Below are positions 43,981 to 53,372 of a stretch of 64,000 nt of DNA, piece by piece; position 1 is the stretch's first letter, and every line of letters starts with the position of its first letter. The notes under the pieces were generated by a model that was given only the letters and a program-made list of their open reading frames with translations, searched no databases and was not told the DNA's origin. Origin of the DNA: Myxococcales bacterium (GTDB taxonomy: Bacteria; Myxococcota_A; Polyangia; Polyangiales; GCA-016699535); NCBI GenBank assembly GCA_016699535.1, contig CP064980.1, positions 2,240,001 through 2,304,000 of the forward strand. Direction: 5' to 3'. The translations under genes were made by a program, and so were the position numbers.

Positions 43981-45984
43981 ATGGCAAAGTTACGGCTATT
44001 CTTTATTGGTTTCACGGCGTTGGTTCTTTTCCCTGCATTTGCAGAGGCACAACAGGCTAAGCAAAAAAAGCCTGTCGAGAAAAAAGAACAGGTGCGTGAA
44101 ACGGACGATGCGCGGAGTTCTGAAGAGGACGCCGAGTCCGATACCGAAGCAACTGAAGGCAGTGACGAAGAAGCAGGTGATGCGGCAGCCGACGACGAGG
44201 ACACGCCAACGCTTCGCGCACCTTCGATGGACATGCCGGATGTTAATTCGCTGAGCCCCATCGGAGAAGAAACCGAAGAGGAAGAAGACGACAGTTTCCT
44301 TTCTCCTGGAGAGGCTGCTGATCGTCTGGCTCGTGAAGGCGGCTTTGCTGCCGACAGCGATCCTGCGGCGCAAACCACGCCATGGACTTCGCCACAACCA
44401 GTGTTCGGCTTGCATGGTTATTTCCGCGTACGCGGTGAGCATCAAGATGGCTTTTGGTTGGGACGCACCCCGCCGCCGGGGCAAACAGCTGATCCCCCCT
44501 TTGATCGTTTCAGGCCCATTGAAAACCGCGATGGCGTTGATGTTAAAGGTGGATGCAGTGATGGCGCATTTGGAAACAGTCGCTGCGACACCGGCACGCT
44601 TTCCTATGCCAACATGCGTCTTCGTTTGATTCCAGAACTTAATCTCAGCGATGATGTTCGGGTAAAAGCTTGGATTGATGTGTTTGACAACATGGTCCTT
44701 GGCTCAACACCTTCGAACATCTCCGGTGATTTGCAGGCCATCAACTCGACGCAGGTTCCACTTAGCGCCGGTGTAAACTCGCTTGAAGACAGTATCATCG
44801 CCCGACGTGCGTGGGCAGAGGTCCGCAACCGGGCGCTTGGTGAATTGCGCTTTGGTCGCATGGGTTTCGATTGGGGCCTTGGCATGGTCTACAACGGTGG
44901 CGCCGGCATCGACGATGACTTTTCTACGGACGTGGACCGAATCATGGGCATCACGAATATCGCAGGCCTATACCTCATGGCAGTGTATGATTTTGCGGGT
45001 GAGGGGCTGATCAATCAAACCCAGCCGACTAACTTGCAGGGCCTTCCGTTTGATGCGGGACAAAAAGATGACGTCGACCAGTTTATGTTTGCTGTATCGC
45101 GGCGCGAGGATCCTGTGGAACAGAAAGAAAAGTTAGCGCGCGGCGAAGCTGTTTTGAATGCCGGTGCGCTTTTTGCTTACCGTAAACAGTTTATTTCCTC
45201 CGAAGCGAGCGGCAGTGGGCTTGGTGCAGTCGAGCCAGTGGACACAACCACGCTGAATCTGGTGCGACGAAACTACGAAAATTTCAATCCCGATGTCTGG
45301 GCCCAATTTCTCGTGGGCACGCTTCGCCTTGAAATCGAAGCATCACTCAACTTCGGAAGTGTCGAGAACACCGACCTGACTGCCTTTAACAAACAAGACT
45401 ACAACATTTTGCAGTTTGGCTTCGCCTTTGAGAGCGAATACCGTTTGCTGGATGAAAAACTCGGTCTGTATTTTAACGCCGGTTTTGCCTCGGGTGACTC
45501 AGACGTTGAAGGCTTGGCGCTGGGCGATGATAGCTTTACGCAGCAACAAACCTTGGGATCGGTGGACAACACCATCTCGTCCATGAGTTTTCATCGTAAC
45601 TATCGCATCGATTTGATTCTATGGCGCAACATCATGCAACGGATTTCCGGCGCGTATTATTTCAAGCCGGGCATCAGCTATGATTTTGTTCGCGGCGCTT
45701 TTGGGCAGCTGTTGGGCGCACGTCTTGATTTGATTTGGTCACGTGCTTCATCGCCCTTGCAAACATGGGGCAACGATCCAGACCTTGGCATTGAGATCAA
45801 CGCTTCGCTTTATTATCGTAGCGAGGATGGTCCCGACCTTACTGACGGCTTTTTTGCGCTTGTGCAGTATGGTTTGCTCTTTCCTTTTTCTGGACTCGGC
45901 TATCTCGCGAACGAATTTCCTGCAGGAGAGCCTAGCCTTAATAACGCCTTTACACTTCGCACTGTCTTAGGCGTGCAGTTTTAG
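43981..45984 (+). CDS. Large outer-membrane barrel protein with acidic linker (TIGR04551-like)
   Basis: 667 residues. The signal peptide ends AFAEA-QQ. Residues 25-135 are an acidic Glu/Asp/Ser-rich linker. The rest is rich in amphipathic strands and ends in GVQF, a C-terminal Phe as in barrel proteins. Motifs VFGLHGYFRVRGEHQDGF, YANMRLRLIPELNLSDDVRV, RRAWAEVRNRALGELRFGRM and FDWGLGMVYNGG recall the myxobacterial family TIGR04551; this is from memory. Function unknown, perhaps a porin or surface scaffold. radA follows after only 4 bp, so the two may be co-transcribed though unrelated. Confidence 0.78.
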   Translation: MAKLRLFFIGFTALVLFPAFAEAQQAKQKKPVEKKEQVRETDDARSSEEDAESDTEATEGSDEEAGDAAADDEDTPTLRAPSMDMPDVNSLSPIGEETEEEEDDSFLSPGEAADRLAREGGFAADSDPAAQTTPWTSPQPVFGLHGYFRVRGEHQDGFWLGRTPPPGQTADPPFDRFRPIENRDGVDVKGGCSDGAFGNSRCDTGTLSYANMRLRLIPELNLSDDVRVKAWIDVFDNMVLGSTPSNISGDLQAINSTQVPLSAGVNSLEDSIIARRAWAEVRNRALGELRFGRMGFDWGLGMVYNGGAGIDDDFSTDVDRIMGITNIAGLYLMAVYDFAGEGLINQTQPTNLQGLPFDAGQKDDVDQFMFAVSRREDPVEQKEKLARGEAVLNAGALFAYRKQFISSEASGSGLGAVEPVDTTTLNLVRRNYENFNPDVWAQFLVGTLRLEIEASLNFGSVENTDLTAFNKQDYNILQFGFAFESEYRLLDEKLGLYFNAGFASGDSDVEGLALGDDSFTQQQTLGSVDNTISSMSFHRNYRIDLILWRNIMQRISGAYYFKPGISYDFVRGAFGQLLGARLDLIWSRASSPLQTWGNDPDLGIEINASLYYRSEDGPDLTDGFFALVQYGLLFPFSGLGYLANEFPAGEPSLNNAFTLRTVLGVQF

Positions 45985-45988
45985 GCCT

Positions 45989-47380
45989 GTGGCAGCTAAG
46001 GCAAAGCAGCAAAAATCTGTTTTCGTATGCCGTGAGTGTGGCGCTTCTTCGCCGAAGTGGCTTGGTCGCTGCCCCTCATGCGGCGAATGGAGCTCTCTTG
46101 TTGAGGAGCGGATATCGCGCACGCAACTAAAATCGGGGCCATCTCGTGGTCTGGGAGCACCGAGGACCGGTCCACGAAAGCTTAGCGATATCGATGGGGA
46201 CACTTCGCCGCGACTCGCGTCGGGACTTGGTGAACTGGATCGGGTTCTTGGTGGAGGATTGGTCCCAGGTGCGGTGATGCTGCTTGGTGGTGACCCCGGT
46301 ATTGGTAAATCGACCTTGCTTATGCAGGTGGTGGCGTCTTTGGCGCAACGCAAAACAAAAGTGCTTTATCTCAGCGGAGAAGAGTCGGAGACGCAAATCG
46401 CATTGCGAGCAAAACGCATTTGCGGCGATGCTTCCGATCAAGTGTGGGTGTTTGCCAGCAATTCGCTCAACGAATTTGAAGCGCTTCCTGAGGAGCAAGT
46501 GCCGGAGGTGATGGTGGTCGATTCGGTGCAGACCTTGCGCGCCGAAGAGCTCGAATCCGCCGCTGGGAGCGTTAGCCAGCTTCGCGAGGTGACGGCGCGC
46601 TTGGTCGACTACGCAAAGAGCCGAAACGTCGCGCTTTTTCTAGTTGGGCATGTGACGAAAGATGGCATGCTGGCAGGGCCCAAGGTGCTTGAGCATCTGG
46701 TCGATACAGTGCTGTCGTTTGAGGGCGATAAAAACCACAACTATCGCATCTTACGCTCCGTGAAAAACCGTTTCGGTCCGGCCAATGAGCTTGCCATCTA
46801 TAATATGAGCGCTGAGGGCCTTGCTGAAGTCCCCGATCCCAGTGCGCTGTTTTTAGCTGAACGAAACAGTGACAACGTGGGCTCGGTGGTGTTTGCCAGT
46901 GCGGAAGGCTCGCGGCCCTTGCTTGTGGAGATTCAAGCCTTGCTTGCCCCGGCGGTGTTTGGTGGGGCACGGAGGGTGGCCGATGGTCTCGATACCAATC
47001 GTCTTTCGATTTTGCTTGCTGTGCTGGAGCGCAAAGCTGGTTTGAGTGTGCTCGATCGCGATGTCTTTGTGAGCGTCGCTGGAGGCCTGAAGGTTGATGA
47101 GCCTGCCATGGATTTAGCGTTGTGTACGGCGATTGTTTCGAGTCTGCGGGATGTTCCGGTTCCGCGCGATACCGTGGTGCTTGGCGAGCTGGGCTTAACC
47201 GGTGAAGTGCGTTCGATTCCTCGTGCGCCATTGCGGCTTGCCGAAGCCGCAAAGCTGGGCTTTCGAAGGGCAATCGTCCCTGCCTCGACGTTGAAAAGTT
47301 TGAAGCAAACAAAAGAACTTAGCTCACTTCATATTCAAGCTGCGAGCACGCTTCAAGAGGCTTTGGAGCTCATCTTCTAG
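45989..47380 (+). CDS. radA: DNA repair protein RadA
   Basis: 463 residues from a GTG start just after the barrel gene. The N-terminal C4 zinc finger is CRECGASSPKWLGRCPSCGEW. Walker A is GGDPGIGKSTLLMQ, and the RadA-specific KNRFGPANE motif is present. The C-terminal domain resembles an inactive Lon protease fold (DLALCTAIVSSL, GELGLTGEVRSI). RadA is a branch-migration helicase acting with RecA on recombination intermediates. The 3' end overlaps the stop of the convergent lipoprotein gene. Confidence 0.97.
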   Translation: MAAKAKQQKSVFVCRECGASSPKWLGRCPSCGEWSSLVEERISRTQLKSGPSRGLGAPRTGPRKLSDIDGDTSPRLASGLGELDRVLGGGLVPGAVMLLGGDPGIGKSTLLMQVVASLAQRKTKVLYLSGEESETQIALRAKRICGDASDQVWVFASNSLNEFEALPEEQVPEVMVVDSVQTLRAEELESAAGSVSQLREVTARLVDYAKSRNVALFLVGHVTKDGMLAGPKVLEHLVDTVLSFEGDKNHNYRILRSVKNRFGPANELAIYNMSAEGLAEVPDPSALFLAERNSDNVGSVVFASAEGSRPLLVEIQALLAPAVFGGARRVADGLDTNRLSILLAVLERKAGLSVLDRDVFVSVAGGLKVDEPAMDLALCTAIVSSLRDVPVPRDTVVLGELGLTGEVRSIPRAPLRLAEAAKLGFRRAIVPASTLKSLKQTKELSSLHIQAASTLQEALELIF

Positions 47381-48483
47381 TTGTACAAGCACTGCGATCC
47401 AACGCAGCTTTGGCCTTTGAGGCTTTGGCCAAAGAGAGGAATCTTGTTGCAAGCGTTGCTGACACTATCAAAGCCGTGGTTCTGAATACGCATGGCATTC
47501 GGTCCTAGCGGATCGGTGAGTCGGTTCATCGCGTTTAGCATGGCAGTTTGTTTGCTCGGACCGTAGCCCACGCCGTACGGACCTCGCGTTCCTGTAAACG
47601 TTGCTAAGCTAAAATCCTGGCACTTGGCAACACCGACCCATAGATCTGGAATGCTTCTGTCAAAATGTTTTGTGAGCTCTTTGATTCGTGCTGCGAGCCA
47701 AGTGTTTTCCATATAGTCTTCAGCGAGATGATCGGTTCCGGTGCCATCGTGCTGACCGTTGTAACCTGGAGGTAAACCGAGCTCTCGGTTTTCTTTGTGC
47801 AGATCCAGGGCAGAGGATGCCATCCAATAGTTTTGGAACCACTCCTCGGCAAAGCTTGCATCGAGCAGCAAATCAGGGAAGTGTGCTTGAGCGATCAAGG
47901 AATATTCGCGATAGTAAGTTACGGCCTCTGTTAGCTCAGCAGCGACGCCACTTAGTTCATAGTGTGATAGCTCCTCAATGGCATTATCCACGTTTGCGAC
48001 CAGTTCGGGCTGTGTAACCAGCTGAGCAAACGCGGAAGCTAAGGGAGCAACGTCGCTGCTGTTGGTTTCAGCTTGTTCAAGCTCGAGTCTCAGTTCTTGT
48101 AAGCTTGCCTGATACCAAGTCACAAAGGTCGTTTTGGCCAAGTCAGTCACTTGCCGCCAAGCGCCGACCATGTACCAGAGTTGCTTCACCGTTGTGAGGT
48201 TTTCTTCAAAAAGGCCGGAATTGACGTAGAGATAGGTCGGTATGAATAAGATGACTGCAACGAGGGCGAGTTCTACGGCCAAAGCTGCGCCGCCGGCTAT
48301 TGCGGCAATCGCTTCCAGAATCGCACTGATTTCCACAAACTCGGGGCCAAGGCCAAGGGCAGAAGCTTCGTTGTCGTTGTCGATCCATTCCTGATCGTCG
48401 TGTTCGGCTAAAGGTGCACCACAGCCTGTGGTGGCAAAAAGCAAAGACGAAATCAGAATGCATGTTGTGAGTCTGTAAAGCAT
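47377..48483 (-). CDS. Lipoprotein of unknown function
   Basis: 368 residues from the Met at 48483, which has an excellent GGGAGGAG site; the frame is open to 48501. Lipobox ATTGC. An Ala-rich hydrophobic segment around residues 50-90 (AAIAGGAALAVELALVAVILF) could cross or lie in the membrane. It is followed by Glu/Leu-rich helices and a C-terminal region with five cysteines, ending GQSCVGSQCLYN. I do not recognise the family. It is convergent with radA with a 4-bp overlap of stops. Confidence 0.65.
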   Translation of the reverse strand: MLYRLTTCILISSLLFATTGCGAPLAEHDDQEWIDNDNEASALGLGPEFVEISAILEAIAAIAGGAALAVELALVAVILFIPTYLYVNSGLFEENLTTVKQLWYMVGAWRQVTDLAKTTFVTWYQASLQELRLELEQAETNSSDVAPLASAFAQLVTQPELVANVDNAIEELSHYELSGVAAELTEAVTYYREYSLIAQAHFPDLLLDASFAEEWFQNYWMASSALDLHKENRELGLPPGYNGQHDGTGTDHLAEDYMENTWLAARIKELTKHFDRSIPDLWVGVAKCQDFSLATFTGTRGPYGVGYGPSKQTAMLNAMNRLTDPLGPNAMRIQNHGFDSVSNACNKIPLFGQSLKGQSCVGSQCLYN

Positions 48484-48677
48484 AGACTCCTCCCGTACCA
48501 ATTAGGAATGCGAATTTCGTGCCAATTGTCTCCTGGAAAAAGATGTTAGATCTTCATGGGTTACAATAGGGGGGCATGTAGGTGTTTCGCCCTATGGATG
48601 GGGTCTTAATACGCCAAGTGGAGTTGATTCTTCCCACGGCAAGCCACGATGGTTTTGGCTGATGGCTATAAGTAGGC

Positions 48678-49307
48678 TCAGCTTTTGGGTTCAAGGCGCC
48701 CGTAGCGTAGCAAGTCTTCGGCGTGTGTTGCCATGCGCTTGCGCGTCGAAAGTTCGGAGTAAATCACACTACGTAGGCGTGCACCGGCTTGCTCTAAATC
48801 GTCGTTGACAACAAGGTAGTCGAACAATCCGTAGTGCTCAATTTCAAGGCGTGCTTTTTTAAAGCGCTTTTCGATGCTTTGCTCATCTTCGGAGGCCCGG
48901 CCACGCAAGCGACGCTCCAGTTCTTCCATGCTTGGCGGTAAGATGAAAACACCACAGGCTTGGGGCATTACGGCTTTGATTTGCCGTGCCCCTTGATAGT
49001 CGATGTCGAAAAAGATGCCACGTTTGCCCTGTTTGCGGGCTCGATCGAGTTCAGAACGTCCGGTGCCATAGAAGTTGCCGTGCACTTCAGCCCATTCTAA
49101 AAACGCATCTTGATCCACTTGTTTTTGGAAGTCATCGCGACTGACAAAGTGATAGTCCTTGCCGTCTACCTCGGTTTGTCTTGCTTTTCGAGTGGTATGC
49201 GAAACCGAGAAGGTGAAATCCGGGAAAGTGCGAAGCAACTCGCGAGTCAGGGTGGTCTTACCCGCACCCGAAGGCGAAGAGATGATCAGGAGCAGCAAGT
49301 CTTCCAT
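48678..49307 (-). CDS. gmk: Guanylate kinase
   Basis: 209 residues; ATP-dependent phosphorylation of GMP to GDP. The P-loop is SSPSGAGKTTL, followed by the GMP-binding SVSHTTRKAR, GKDYHFVS and the AEVHGNFYGT motif. The lid region (RLRGRASEDEQSIEKR) is present. It is preceded by yicC, an order seen in many bacteria. The start at 49307 matches the family, about 57 bp after the yicC stop. Confidence 0.97.
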   Translation of the reverse strand: MEDLLLLIISSPSGAGKTTLTRELLRTFPDFTFSVSHTTRKARQTEVDGKDYHFVSRDDFQKQVDQDAFLEWAEVHGNFYGTGRSELDRARKQGKRGIFFDIDYQGARQIKAVMPQACGVFILPPSMEELERRLRGRASEDEQSIEKRFKKARLEIEHYGLFDYLVVNDDLEQAGARLRSVIYSELSTRKRMATHAEDLLRYGRLEPKS

Positions 49308-49363
49308 GGGGACTAACTATACTACGTTCTGCGCTTGTTCGCGTAGTCTTTCCAAGGTGGTTT

Positions 49364-50194
49364 TTAATCCACCACTTTTTGGGCCATCAGGGCGTCTTGT
49401 GACTTGGAGCCGATGGTGTTGACCTCGCGGCCCATTTCTTGAAGCAGAAAATCGAGCTTTTTACCTTTGCTTGCTGTGCTGTCCTCAAGCAGAGCCCGAC
49501 CTTGGACGACATGGGAGCTCAGCCGGGAAAGTTCTTCGGCAATGTCGCCGCGTTGAACGAGGATAGCAATTTCCTGCTCAAGCCGGCCTTCATCGAGCTT
49601 GTGCTTTGTTTCGGAAATAAGCTCGTTAATACGCGTTAAATATCGCTCGCGAAGTTGGGGTACTAAGCTGTTACGTCGGTCCGAGATGTCTTTAGCAAGT
49701 GTTTGAATAAGGTCGAAGTAAGAGAGTAATTCTTCTTGAAGTTTTGCTCCCTCTTTGTTTCGCATGGCTTCCAATTCAGCACAGGCGTCTTTGGTGGCTT
49801 GCTCAATCGATGCAACGATGGCTTTTTCTTCCCATTGCTCTTCGTGGTTGAATAAATCGGGTACCAATCGAAGCAGTTCAAAAGAAAGAGTTGCGTTTGG
49901 ATCGAGCTCATCACGAAGCTCTCGCATCTGCTCCCAAAAATCACGGACAGCGTCTTTGTTGAGCGCAGGCGATGCACTGCCTGTACTGTCAATGCTTACG
50001 GTGGCCTCGATGTGACCACGGACGAGCCTTTGTTTTAGAAGATCTTCGATACTCGTCTGTGCCACACTCAAAGCGCGAGGTAAACGAACACGTAAATCTA
50101 AAAAGCGGTGATTGACCGCGCGCAGATTCACTTGGATACGGCTTTTTCCAAGCGGGGCCAACGCCTGGCCAAAACCGGTCATACTACGAAGCAT
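49364..50194 (-). CDS. yicC: YicC-family endoribonuclease
   Basis: 276 residues with the family start MLRSMTGFGQA, the NHRFLDLRVRLPR motif and the C-terminal GKKLDFLLQEMGREVNTIGSKSQ motif, which is the family's most conserved stretch. YicC proteins have been described as endoribonucleases that act on small or structured RNA. It lies between a DUF507 gene (5 bp away) and gmk; the yicC-gmk link is common. A single cytoplasmic protein with no signal. Confidence 0.93.
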   Translation of the reverse strand: MLRSMTGFGQALAPLGKSRIQVNLRAVNHRFLDLRVRLPRALSVAQTSIEDLLKQRLVRGHIEATVSIDSTGSASPALNKDAVRDFWEQMRELRDELDPNATLSFELLRLVPDLFNHEEQWEEKAIVASIEQATKDACAELEAMRNKEGAKLQEELLSYFDLIQTLAKDISDRRNSLVPQLRERYLTRINELISETKHKLDEGRLEQEIAILVQRGDIAEELSRLSSHVVQGRALLEDSTASKGKKLDFLLQEMGREVNTIGSKSQDALMAQKVVD

Positions 50195-50199
50195 TCCTT

Positions 50200-50712
50200 C
50201 TAAACCAGGCCGCGTTTGCGCTTAATTTCTTCCATGACCTTTTGATATTCGATTTCAAAGGTCGAGGTGCCTTCTTCAAGGTTTTTGATTTTGTCGCGCA
50301 CTTCTCGCTCAACGTCGGCTTCCACATCCATGTGCTTGCGCATCACGGGAGTAATAGCCTTTCGTAAGACCGTATCGTCTACAAAGACTTCTGCAACGTT
50401 GTTGCTATGAAATAGCATTTCCAAAATCTGCTGGACCAAGTAGGGAAGAGCGTCGTCCGCTGAAGGTAGGCTCTTTTCTTTGGCCACTTGGCTCTTGATG
50501 CGGCCCAGGTTGCTGTAGCCCATGCCAGCTGCTTCCATGCGGTTCTTAGCTTCTTCGACAAGGCTGCGCTCCATGCGCAGGTATTCTTTCATGACCGATT
50601 CAAAGTCGAGCTGCACTTCTTCTTTGCTTTCGACCTCGATGTCGCCACTCTTGCAGAGCGTATCGACGAGCTCGGCGGCAATGGTTGGGATTTTTCCTGT
50701 ATAAAGTCGCAT
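50200..50712 (-). CDS. DUF507-family protein
   Basis: 170 residues starting MRLYTGKIPTIAAELVDTL, with two DUF507-type halves: the second, including LPYLVQQILEMLFHSNNVAEVF and the final EVRDKIKNLEEGT, is the typical one. The protein is charged, helical and probably cytoplasmic. Function is unknown; it is often found near yicC or RNA genes in delta-proteobacteria. Only 5 bp separate it from yicC, and 12 bp from the malic enzyme gene, so all are likely one transcript. Confidence 0.88.
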   Translation of the reverse strand: MRLYTGKIPTIAAELVDTLCKSGDIEVESKEEVQLDFESVMKEYLRMERSLVEEAKNRMEAAGMGYSNLGRIKSQVAKEKSLPSADDALPYLVQQILEMLFHSNNVAEVFVDDTVLRKAITPVMRKHMDVEADVEREVRDKIKNLEEGTSTFEIEYQKVMEEIKRKRGLV

Positions 50713-50724
50713 TCCAATCGTTTC

Positions 50725-52435
50725 CTATGTTTGCAGGTTGACCCTGGGGTAGTGGGGGCGCCACATGGTGTGCTTGATTCGTTCTTTTAACGTCTTCTCA
50801 TCGGTCTCGGCAGCGACACCTTCGCTCACCGCACATTTGCCAACTTCTAAAGCGATAGCTTCGCAGATGGTATTAAGTTCACTCAGGGGCGGGTATAGCA
50901 GTCCCTGTTCGAGATCGGAAGGTCGAACGCTGTGTGCAAGAGCTAGCGCGGCGGCCTTAAGCATGCCGTCCGTGATGCGTTTGGCTCCCGAAATGATGGC
51001 TCCAAGGCCGACTCCAGGGAAGACGTAGACGTTGTTGCCCTGCGATATTTTTATAAAACGCCCCCCATAGTTGACCGGTTCAAAGGGGCTTCCGGTTGCT
51101 ATCAGAGCTTTGCCTTCGGTCCAGCGGATGATGTCCTCCGGGTTTCCTTCGGACATACTGGTGGGGTTGGAGAAAGGGAAATGGCGGGACGCTGCACAAA
51201 GCTCGCCATGGCTTTGACGACTTCTTCGTTAAAAATACACGACTGTCCCGATGTACCGATGAGGACCGTTGGCTTGATGGCTTTGATGCATGCAAGCAAG
51301 TCGTTTTTGTCCGTCGCGCTTAAGCCTTTTGCTTCTAGCAAGTCGATGGACCAGGCAAACTCCTTTTTGTAGCTATCATCGATTTCGCGGCCCTGGTGAA
51401 TTAGTCCGCCGCTGTCGGTCACTGCGACTGAGGTCTCAAGAGCTTGTCCGTCAAGGCCCTCCATGGCCAAGCTTTCACGAAGCTGTCTTGCGATGCCGAT
51501 TCCGGCAGCGCCACCGCCCACAATCAAGATGCGCTGGTCTTTGAGTGCAATCCCGCTGATGCGAGATGCGGCCATCACACCGGCAAGCGCGACCCCCGCG
51601 GTGCCTTGAATGTCGTCATTGAAGGAGCAAAGGCGATCGCGATAACGGTCAAGCAACCGAAAGGCGTTGGCTTTGCGAAAATCTTCCCACTGCAACACGG
51701 CGTTAGGAAAGCGTTTGGCAACGGCTTCAACGATCTTTCGACAAGCTCGTCGTATTCGTTGCCAGTAAGTCGTCGATGCCGCCAGCCCATGTAAAGCACA
51801 TCGTTGAGCAACTCTTCGTTGTCGGTGCCAACGTCAAGACTAATGGGAAGGGTTTGTGTGGGATGGATGCCTGCGCCCACGGTGTAAAGGGCGAGCTTTC
51901 CGACCGAGATGCCCATGCCGCCCGCGCCCTGATCGCCAAGGCCAAGGATGCTTTGATTATCGGTGACCACGATGAGTCGGACATCGTCCCACGGGGCATT
52001 GCCTAATACATCGTAGATGTGACCTTTATCCGTGGGGGTGATCCAGATGCCGCGTCCGCGCCTGAAGATGTGGCTGAAGGTTTGGCAGGCCTGGCCCACC
52101 GTCGGTGTATAAACGACGGGCATGAACTCTTCGAGATGCTCCCAAAGGAGTCGATAAAACAAGACCGCGTTGCGTGCTTCGAGTTCTTGCAGTGCTACGA
52201 AACGCTCCAAGGCATCATGATGTCGGCAGATATAGCCATAAGCGCGCTGCAGTTGCTCTTCGATGCTGGTTTTGTGTTCAGGAAGCAAGCCCTGCAAGCC
52301 CAGGACCTTGCGCTCAGTGTTGGAAAAGGCGCTGCCGCGGTTGTACATGTTGTGCGAAAGCAAGGCGCGCCCACGAAGTGGGATTGTAATTTCGTCTTCG
52401 CCGTCGGCGCTGCGTTTTAGAGGGTAGTGTTCCAT
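50725..52435 (-). CDS. Malic enzyme (malate oxidoreductase, decarboxylating), two frameshifts
   Basis: Oxidative decarboxylation of malate to pyruvate. Part 1 (from 52435) has the RG-x-ALLSHNMYNRG start, catalytic Tyr in PVVYTPTVGQAC and GLGDQGAGGMGISVGK. Part 2 carries FRKANAFRLL, FNDDIQGTAGVALAG and the NAD(P) loop VGGGAAGIGIARQL. Part 3 has SNPTSMSEGNPED, ATGSPFEPV and GNNVYVFPGVGLG. Parts are in different frames: one base is missing near 51733 (AGA-TC-GTT for AGA-TTC-GTT) and one in the run at 51179-51181 (ATTTCC for ATTTTCC). Restoring both gives 570 residues, the normal size of MaeA-type enzymes. Coenzyme preference cannot be decided by eye. Confidence 0.88.
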
Positions 52436-52620
52436 GAACCTGCTGTAGAGATAGGCTGGCTAAAATGGCATAAAAAGCCGCTCTCATGCAAGCGCCGAGT
52501 GGGGTAATTAGTGCATGGTTTCGGAATCTTTGCCGAAAAAGGTAAGTCTAATTCGAGATCTACGGACCTTGGTCCTATGGCTCCGTCAGCTCGGATCCCG
52601 ATGCTATCGCGGCGATGTTC

Positions 52621-53232
52621 CTAGATTTCAGAACCGTCCTGGAGCCGTTTTTTCATACGACTAATGAGGTCATCCCAGCCTTCTTTCCGAATGATTCGGC
52701 CGAATTGGCTACGGTAATTGCGCACGAGACTCACTCCGTCCGTGGTGACATCGTAGACTTTCCAAGCGTCTCCTTCAGGGTGAAGCGAATACTCAATGGT
52801 AAGCTCAGGGGCGCGTTTTTTTACCTTCGACTTGGCTGTGGTGCGCACGATAACGCCGTCTTTCTCTTTGCGGCTTTCGTGGTACTTGATTTTGTATTCT
52901 TGAGTTGAGCTGAGATTTTGCTCGTAGTTGCGCTGAACAAGTTGGCGAAGTAAGTCGACGAACTGTTTGCGCTCCGACGCTGAGCGCTCGTTCCAATGCC
53001 GTGCCAAGGATCGCTTCGAGAGCTCTTCATAGTCGAGTAAGTTATTGAGGGCCTGCTTTAGCTTGTCAGAAAGCTCTGGGTTGTTCGCTTTGCTTTTCGG
53101 CAGAAGTTTTTCGACTTCGGCGTGTTTTTTCTTGAGAAAATCCACGGCGTCTTGTCCCTTAGCGAGAGCGCCGCTGGTAGGGAGCCATAGCAATAAGATG
53201 GCTAAAAGCAGTTGAATCGCGCGAATTTTCAT
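52621..53232 (-). CDS. mlaC: MlaC/Ttg2D-like phospholipid-binding periplasmic protein
   Basis: 203 residues. Signal peptide ending in ALA-KG. The remainder follows the MlaC (Tol_Tol_Ttg2) pattern: NNLLDYEELSKRSLARHWNERS, QFVDLLRQLVQRNYEQNL, then WKVYDVTTDGVSLVRNYRSQF and a C-terminal helix. MlaC shuttles phospholipids between inner and outer membranes with the MlaFEDB complex; the partner genes are not in this window. It lies downstream of the tolC-like and bamA genes on the same strand. Confidence 0.9.
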   Translation of the reverse strand: MKIRAIQLLLAILLLWLPTSGALAKGQDAVDFLKKKHAEVEKLLPKSKANNPELSDKLKQALNNLLDYEELSKRSLARHWNERSASERKQFVDLLRQLVQRNYEQNLSSTQEYKIKYHESRKEKDGVIVRTTAKSKVKKRAPELTIEYSLHPEGDAWKVYDVTTDGVSLVRNYRSQFGRIIRKEGWDDLISRMKKRLQDGSEI

Positions 53233-53297
53233 AGTTATTCTCCAATAATCTAGCTGGCCTATCCTATAAAGACGTAAGAATTCTGGTTTCTATTCAA

Positions 53298-53339
53298 CGC
53301 TTTTTCTGGGTGTCGCTGAGGCGCCAAACCGAAAAAGCG
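53298..53339. terminator. Hairpin between tolC-like and mlaC-like genes
   Basis: Perfect 9-bp inverted repeat, CGCTTTTTC at 53298-53306 and GAAAAAGCG at 53331-53339, with a 24-base spacer, in the 140-bp gap after the tolC-like stop. It may end or attenuate minus-strand transcription. Confidence 0.4.
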
Positions 53340-53372
53340 AAAATTCTAAGGCTGCAGCTGGCAAGCAGGTAG

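Noticed and set aside
43662..44378. Minus-strand open frame of 238 codons
   Set aside because: Runs antisense through the start of the outer-membrane barrel gene; Ser-rich low-complexity translation, no ribosome site.
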